NCBI RefSeq assembly: GCF_001613045.1
Contig: NZ_BDBP01000081.1
Coordinates: 1 to 43,099 of the forward strand
Source of the DNA: Nocardia lijiangensis NBRC 108240
GTDB lineage: Bacteria > Actinomycetota > Actinomycetes > Mycobacteriales > Mycobacteriaceae
Reading direction: 5' to 3'
DNA: 43,099 nt
The position numbers and the translations under genes are program-made. Positions 40,223 to 43,099 of the stretch are shown here, piece after piece. The notes beneath the pieces are model-generated. The model was not told the origin of the DNA. It ran no database searches and was given only the letters and a program-made list of their open reading frames with translations. Position 1 is the first letter of the stretch, and the number at the start of each line of letters is the position of its first letter.

Positions 40223-43099
40223 GTGCGTGTTGCTCTGCTCGGTCCGATCGCCGCCTTCGCCGACGACGGGTCGCCTCTCGATCTCGGTGGTGTGCGGCTG
40301 CGAATGCTGCTGGCCAGGCTGGCGCTGGAGGCGGGACGGCCGGTCTCGGTGGACGCGCTCGTCGACGGACTGTGGGGCGAGCAGCCCCCCGCCGAGGCGG
40401 CCGGTGCGTTGCAAGCGCTGGTTTCCCGGCTGCGCAAGGCGTTGCGCGGCGCGGGCACACTCGAACTCGGCCCCGGCGGCTACCGGCTGTCGGTGCGCCC
40501 CGAGGACGTGGACGCGCACCGCTTCGAGTCCGCCGTCGCCGAGGGGCGGCGCGACCTGGCGGCGGGCAAGGTTGCGGCGGCGGGAGCCACGCTGGCGGAC
40601 GCGCTCGCGTTGTGGCGGGGCCCCGCGCTCACCGATGTGCGGGACGCGCCGTTCGCGGATCTCGCGGTCGCGCGGCTCGAGGAGCTGAAAGCCGCTGTCG
40701 CCGAGGACAATTACGACGTCGAGCTGCGGCTCGGCAGGCACGCGGAGGTGCTCGCCGATCTGGAGGCGGCCGCCGCCGAACGCCCGCTCGCCGAGCGGCT
40801 GGCCGGGCTGCGCATGCGCGCGCTGTCCGCCGCGGGCCGCCAATCCGACGCGCTGGGCGTCTACGAACAGATTCGCGAGCGGCTGGGCGACGAACTCGGC
40901 GTCGACCCGTCCGCCGAGCTGCGGGAGATCCATCTGGCCCTGCTGCGCGGCGAACTGGCTCGGCCCGAAGCGCGACCCGAGCCGACGGTGAGCCGAATTC
41001 CGTTGCCGCTCACCAACTTCGTCGGACGGGAAGGCGAGCTCGCCCGCGTCTCGGAGCTGCTCGCGGCGGGACGTCTCGTCACGCTGGTCGGCCCCGGTGG
41101 GGCGGGCAAGACCCGGTTGGCGGTCGAAACCGTCACCCGGCACCGGGCTTACGAACGCGGCCGGGTCTGGTTCGTGCCGCTGGCAGGCGTGAGCACCGCC
41201 GAACAGCTGACCGACACCGTGCTCGGCGCGATCGGCTCCTGGGATCTGCGGGTGTCCGACAACCGGCCGACTCAGCCGCTCACCGGCTCCGACCGCATCG
41301 CCGAGCTGCTCGATGTCGGCCCGGCGGTGCTGGTGCTCGACAACTGCGAGCATCTGATCGAATCCGCCGCGGAACTGGCCGACGGTCTCCTCGAAAGGCT
41401 TCCGCAGCTGCGTGTGCTCGCGACCAGCCGGGAGCCGCTCGCCATTGCGGGCGAGACGTTGTACCAGCTCGGTCCGCTCGAATTACCGGGCGAGGCAGTC
41501 GAACTCGCCACTGCCGCCGATTCCGCCGCGGTACGGCTCTTCCTGGATCGAGCCGTCGCGGCACGGCCGGATTTCGCCTTGGATGCCGAAACAGCCGGGC
41601 CGGTGGTGGACATCTGCCGTCAGCTCGACGGCCTGCCGCTGGCGCTGGAGTTGGCGGCGGCCAAGCTCCGTTCGATGAGCGTCGAGCAGATCGCGCGCAG
41701 GCTCGACGATCGCTTCCGGCTGCTGACCTCGGGCAGCCGCACCGCGCAGCCGCGCCAGCGCACGCTGCTCGCGCTGGTGGCGTGGAGCTGGGACCTGCTC
41801 ACCGAGCCGGAACGGGTGCTGGCCCGCAGGCTCTCGCTGTTTCCCGGCGGCGCGACTCTCGATGTGCTGGAGGCGATCTGCTCCGACGAGGCGCTGCCCG
41901 TCTCGGACGTGCTGTACGTGGCCGACGCGCTGGTGGAGAAGTCCGTCCTCACGGTCTCCGGCGATCCCGAGCCGCGCTATCGCATGCTGGCGACCATCCG
42001 CGCGTACGCGGCCGACCGGCTGGAGGAGACCGGTGACGATCTGGCCGAGCGTTTCGCCGAGCACTACCTGGCGCTGGCGGAGCGGCACGAGCCGCTGTTG
42101 CGCTCACGAGACCAGCTGCGCGCCATGGCCGTTCTCGATGCCGAACACGAAAACCTGGTAACCGCACTGCGATCCACGCTCGATGGCGGCGACGGCGTGC
42201 GCGCGTCGCGTTTCGTCGGGGCGCTGTTCTGGTACTGGGGCATCCGCGGCATGAGCACCCAGTTCGAGACCTTCCTCGCCGCCGTGCTGCGCCTCGACGA
42301 CGCGCTGCCCGAGCGGGAACGGGCGGCGCTGCGGCTGATCCAGTTGCTCGCGGGCGTGCCGATCGCGGAAAGCGTTCCGGTGCGGACGTTGATCGAGGAG
42401 GCCGAGGCGGCGGGCGCGCTCGACTTCCACCCGGCGCTGCTGCTCTGGGTTCCGCTGCTCGCCGCGTCGGCGGACGCCGACGACCTCGGCGACCGCGTAC
42501 TGGATCGGGCACTGGCCGCGCCGGACCCGTGGGTGCGGGCCTGCGCGCACTGGGCGCGGGATTACGTGTGGACCGAACAGGGCGATCGGCGCGCCGGGGC
42601 CGAGGACCGCGCCGCGGCGCTACGCGGCTTCGAGGAGGTCGGTGATCGCTGGGGGATCGGTATGGCACTGCTCGCCGTCGGCCGCGACCACTCGCTGCGC
42701 GGCGAGCACGACCACGCCATCGCGGTGTTCGAAAAGGGCGTGGCGGTCAGCAGCGAACTCGGCGGCCAGGACGATCTGTTCGACTGCCGGGACCGGCTCA
42801 CCGCCGAACGCATGCGCGCGGGCGATCTGGACGGCGCGCTCCGCGATATCGAGGTGATGCGACGACAGGCCACCGCGCGCGGTCACCGTCGTGCCGCCGC
42901 CGAGACCCTCTTCGTGCTCGCCGAATGGCATCGCCGCGCGGGCGACGTGCCCGCCGCCGACCGCGCGATCGACGAACTCTCGGCGATCGCCGACCGCCTC
43001 GGCCTCCCGGACGCCATGGCCGCCGACCTCGTCACCGCCGCCCGCTTCGCCAACCGCCTCGCCGCCGGCGAAGCGGCCGCGGCCCGCGCGCTCCTCCCG
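40223..43099 (+). CDS. SARP/AfsR-type regulator with BTAD and ATPase domains (cut at window end)
   Basis: 959 codons are present with no stop. Domains in order: OmpR-like winged HTH (1-90), BTAD helical domain (about 95-240, ending LGVDPSAELREIHLALLRGEL), and an NB-ARC/STAND ATPase (P-loop GPGGAGKTRL at about 290, Walker B VLVLDNCEHL, QLDGLPLALELAAAKLRS). A long TPR-like helical C-terminus (about 600 onward) follows. Starts at GTG 40223. Such proteins often control secondary metabolism, so a biosynthetic cluster may lie downstream. Confidence 0.92.
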   Translation, partial: MRVALLGPIAAFADDGSPLDLGGVRLRMLLARLALEAGRPVSVDALVDGLWGEQPPAEAAGALQALVSRLRKALRGAGTLELGPGGYRLSVRPEDVDAHRFESAVAEGRRDLAAGKVAAAGATLADALALWRGPALTDVRDAPFADLAVARLEELKAAVAEDNYDVELRLGRHAEVLADLEAAAAERPLAERLAGLRMRALSAAGRQSDALGVYEQIRERLGDELGVDPSAELREIHLALLRGELARPEARPEPTVSRIPLPLTNFVGREGELARVSELLAAGRLVTLVGPGGAGKTRLAVETVTRHRAYERGRVWFVPLAGVSTAEQLTDTVLGAIGSWDLRVSDNRPTQPLTGSDRIAELLDVGPAVLVLDNCEHLIESAAELADGLLERLPQLRVLATSREPLAIAGETLYQLGPLELPGEAVELATAADSAAVRLFLDRAVAARPDFALDAETAGPVVDICRQLDGLPLALELAAAKLRSMSVEQIARRLDDRFRLLTSGSRTAQPRQRTLLALVAWSWDLLTEPERVLARRLSLFPGGATLDVLEAICSDEALPVSDVLYVADALVEKSVLTVSGDPEPRYRMLATIRAYAADRLEETGDDLAERFAEHYLALAERHEPLLRSRDQLRAMAVLDAEHENLVTALRSTLDGGDGVRASRFVGALFWYWGIRGMSTQFETFLAAVLRLDDALPERERAALRLIQLLAGVPIAESVPVRTLIEEAEAAGALDFHPALLLWVPLLAASADADDLGDRVLDRALAAPDPWVRACAHWARDYVWTEQGDRRAGAEDRAAALRGFEEVGDRWGIGMALLAVGRDHSLRGEHDHAIAVFEKGVAVSSELGGQDDLFDCRDRLTAERMRAGDLDGALRDIEVMRRQATARGHRRAAAETLFVLAEWHRRAGDVPAADRAIDELSAIADRLGLPDAMAADLVTAARFANRLAAGEAAAARALLP

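Noticed and set aside
42104..43099. Minus-strand ORFs at the right end
   Set aside because: They are antisense to the SARP-type regulator, whose frame is open to the window edge with recognisable domains.

Overview
This 43 kb window is high-GC actinobacterial chromosome. Lsr2, CarD, MhuD, an LpqE-type lipoprotein and F420-linked enzymes point to the Mycobacteriales. The gene order panC-panD-coaX ... lysS-lsr2 ... clpC ... mhuD-hydrolase-mutY-carbonic anhydrase-disA-radA-lpqE-carD-ispD-ispF-cysS-rlmB follows the Mycobacterium tuberculosis Rv3603c-Rv3579c block, recalled from general knowledge. Nocardia is my best guess for the genus; Rhodococcus-like genera are not excluded. I see no tRNA, rRNA, CRISPR array, transposase or phage gene.

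Layout. 0.1-3.2 kb: pantothenate/CoA genes (DUF2520 Rossmann protein, panC, panD, coaX). 3.25-4.46 kb: a cysteine dioxygenase-rhodanese pair behind a leaderless Cys-Cys micro-ORF with attenuator-like RNA pairing. 4.6-6.8 kb: lysS and lsr2. 6.9-10.2 kb: accessory genes (FHA-HTH regulator, DUF1772 membrane protein, secreted lipase) and a 786 bp gene-free stretch before clpC. 10.2-12.8 kb: clpC with a very strong terminator. 12.85-25.2 kb: a second accessory stretch with DUF1877, an LLM oxidoreductase, a broken SHOCT gene, a two-component system divergent from a two-gene ABC exporter, an 81-bp repeat array, TetR/azoreductase/SMR, SRPBCC, OsmC, a small membrane protein, and cbtBA under a cobalamin riboswitch. 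25.2-36.8 kb: conserved core again (mhuD to rlmB). 36.9-43.1 kb: a DUF4190 protein, a crotonase and acyl-CoA dehydrogenase pair, a membrane protein, and a large SARP-type regulator cut by the window end.

Strongest observations. (1) The 13-codon micro-ORF at 3326 has adjacent Cys codons. Seven bases just before them are perfectly complementary to the Shine-Dalgarno region of the dioxygenase gene, and three overlapping hairpins can form in between. This matches the cysteine-responsive attenuators known from mycobacteria. (2) The histidine kinase at 15367-18132 has a C-terminal tail of about 480 residues built from alternating 66-68 and 78-79 residue repeats. (3) Its locus carries two more repeat expansions: five 7-residue repeats in the ABC ATPase, and six alternating ~81 bp units (three A/B pairs) downstream of the permease. 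(4) A factor-independent terminator shape has the start codon of the next gene in its loop (23915-23946). (5) A degenerate intergenic element recurs at several places.

Many genes begin with GTG or ATG 6-8 nt after a TANNNT hexamer and have no Shine-Dalgarno, so leaderless transcription looks common. All function calls are from reading the sequence; no database search was run.
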